The notes under the pieces: model-generated
What the model saw: the letters and a program-made list of their open reading frames with translations, nothing else
What the model was told of the DNA's origin: nothing
Database searches by the model: none
NCBI GenBank assembly: GCA_036675425.1
Contig: JAKFFB010000243.1
Location: 1 to 13,398 of the forward strand
Origin: SCTD01 sp036675425
Lineage (GTDB): Bacteria > Actinomycetota > Actinomycetes > Mycobacteriales > SCTD01
DNA length: 13,398 bases
Direction of reading: 5' to 3'
Position numbers and translations under genes: made by a program
Part shown: in pieces, positions 12,983 through 13,398 of the stretch
Position numbering within the stretch: the first letter of the stretch is position 1
Layout of the letters: each line of letters opens with the position of its first letter

Positions 12983-12992
12983 GCGGGCGGAA

Positions 12993-13001
12993 AGGCTAGC
13001 A
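12993..13001 (-). promoter_or_regulatory. Extended -10 of the tRNA-Ala gene
   Basis: The minus strand reads TGCTAGCCT (TGn-TAnnnT), ending 10 nt before the tRNA 5' end. It predicts a transcript with only a few nt of 5' leader. No -35 match is seen. Confidence 0.5.
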
Positions 13002-13023
13002 GGGGCCGCCTGCCGCGGCGGAG

Positions 13024-13398
13024 CTACCAGTCGTTGACGGCCCGGCGGCGCTCGAGGATCTCGTCGAGCTCCGGCCCCTCGTCGACGATCCCGAGCTCGC
13101 GCTCGGCGTCGGCCAGCCCGTCGGCGTAGGCGCCGGGGGTGGTGAGGTCGACGACGCGGCGCGGGGCGGTCGGCGCGGAGAGGTAGGTCGGGGCGGGAAC
13201 GGGCACCGGCGACCACGCCTCGCCCTGGGCGCCGCGGGCGGGCGGCAGCTCCTCGTAGCGCGCGGCGGGTGCGGGCAGCGGCGCCGACAGCGGGAGCGGC
13301 CGGGGCGGCATCCGCTCCGGGATCCCGGCGACGTGCGCGGGGGCCCGCAGCGCCGGTGCGCGGACTGCCGCGGGGGCGGCTGGTGATCGCTGCGCCGC
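13024..13398 (-). CDS. Hypothetical Pro/Ala-rich protein, C-terminal part (runs off window)
   Basis: The frame is open from the window edge to the TAG at 13026-13024 (124 codons visible). I do not recognise the family. The first two thirds are a low-complexity Pro/Ala/Arg-rich, probably disordered linker. The last 35 residues are acidic and helical (ADAERELGIVDEGPELDEIL) and end ERRRAVNDW; this is the only part likely to be conserved. The first in-frame ATG is at 13311-13309 (95 residues), but the frame stays open beyond it to the edge, so the true start is probably outside the window. It ends 41 bp upstream of the tRNA gene. No transmembrane or signal segment is seen. Confidence 0.5.
   Translation of the reverse strand, partial: AAQRSPAAPAAVRAPALRAPAHVAGIPERMPPRPLPLSAPLPAPAARYEELPPARGAQGEAWSPVPVPAPTYLSAPTAPRRVVDLTTPGAYADGLADAERELGIVDEGPELDEILERRRAVNDW

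Overview
This is a chromosomal segment of a high-GC actinobacterium (Actinomycetota). The evidence is the very GC-rich third codon positions, many GTG/TTG starts, WXG/ESX-like proteins, a resuscitation-promoting factor, an actinobacterial protein O-mannosyltransferase, and a gene order that closely follows the Mycobacterium tuberculosis Rv1002c-Rv1011 block. In that block a mannosyltransferase gene is divergent from rsmI, followed by metG, tatD, rpfB, ksgA/rsmA and ispE. The genus cannot be fixed from the sequence.

Layout. (1) At the left edge two overlapping minus-strand genes (1-728) encode small helical ESX/type VII-like proteins; the second runs off the window. (2) A divergent, operator-rich gap (729-850) precedes an acyl-CoA desaturase and a TetR regulator on the plus strand (851-2517). 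(3) A 61-bp near-perfect inverted repeat (2525-2585) sits where TetR converges with the next block. (4) A long minus-strand block (2602-10997), in transcription order, is rsmI, metG, tatD, then a ~240-bp regulatory gap, then rpf (RpfB type), rsmA/ksgA, ispE and an ABC-F ATPase. (5) On the plus strand the mannosyltransferase gene (11047-12609) diverges from rsmI with a probable leaderless promoter. (6) A ~300-bp gene-free stretch with strong inverted repeats ends at the terminator of a minus-strand tRNA-Ala(CGC) gene. Upstream of that tRNA gene is the C-terminal part of an unrecognised Pro/Ala-rich protein running off the right edge.

Function. The minus block joins ribosome maturation (RsmI, RsmA: 16S rRNA methylation), translation (MetRS, ABC-F), isoprenoid precursor supply (IspE) and peptidoglycan remodelling (Rpf). 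rsmI-metG-tatD are tightly packed (4-nt gap, then a stop/start overlap). rpf-rsmA-ispE-ABC-F are also tightly packed (10-nt gap, 56-nt gap, 1-nt overlap). The gap in front of rpf holds a CRP-type palindrome, a promoter candidate and two strong hairpins, so it is the likely control point for the second half. The desaturase/TetR pair looks like a self-contained membrane-lipid unsaturation unit, with tandem palindromes over its promoter.

I see no CRISPR array, insertion sequence, prophage or recognisable new defence system. The window is mostly a conserved housekeeping region. The parts worth attention are its non-coding elements and the ESX-like pair at the left edge.
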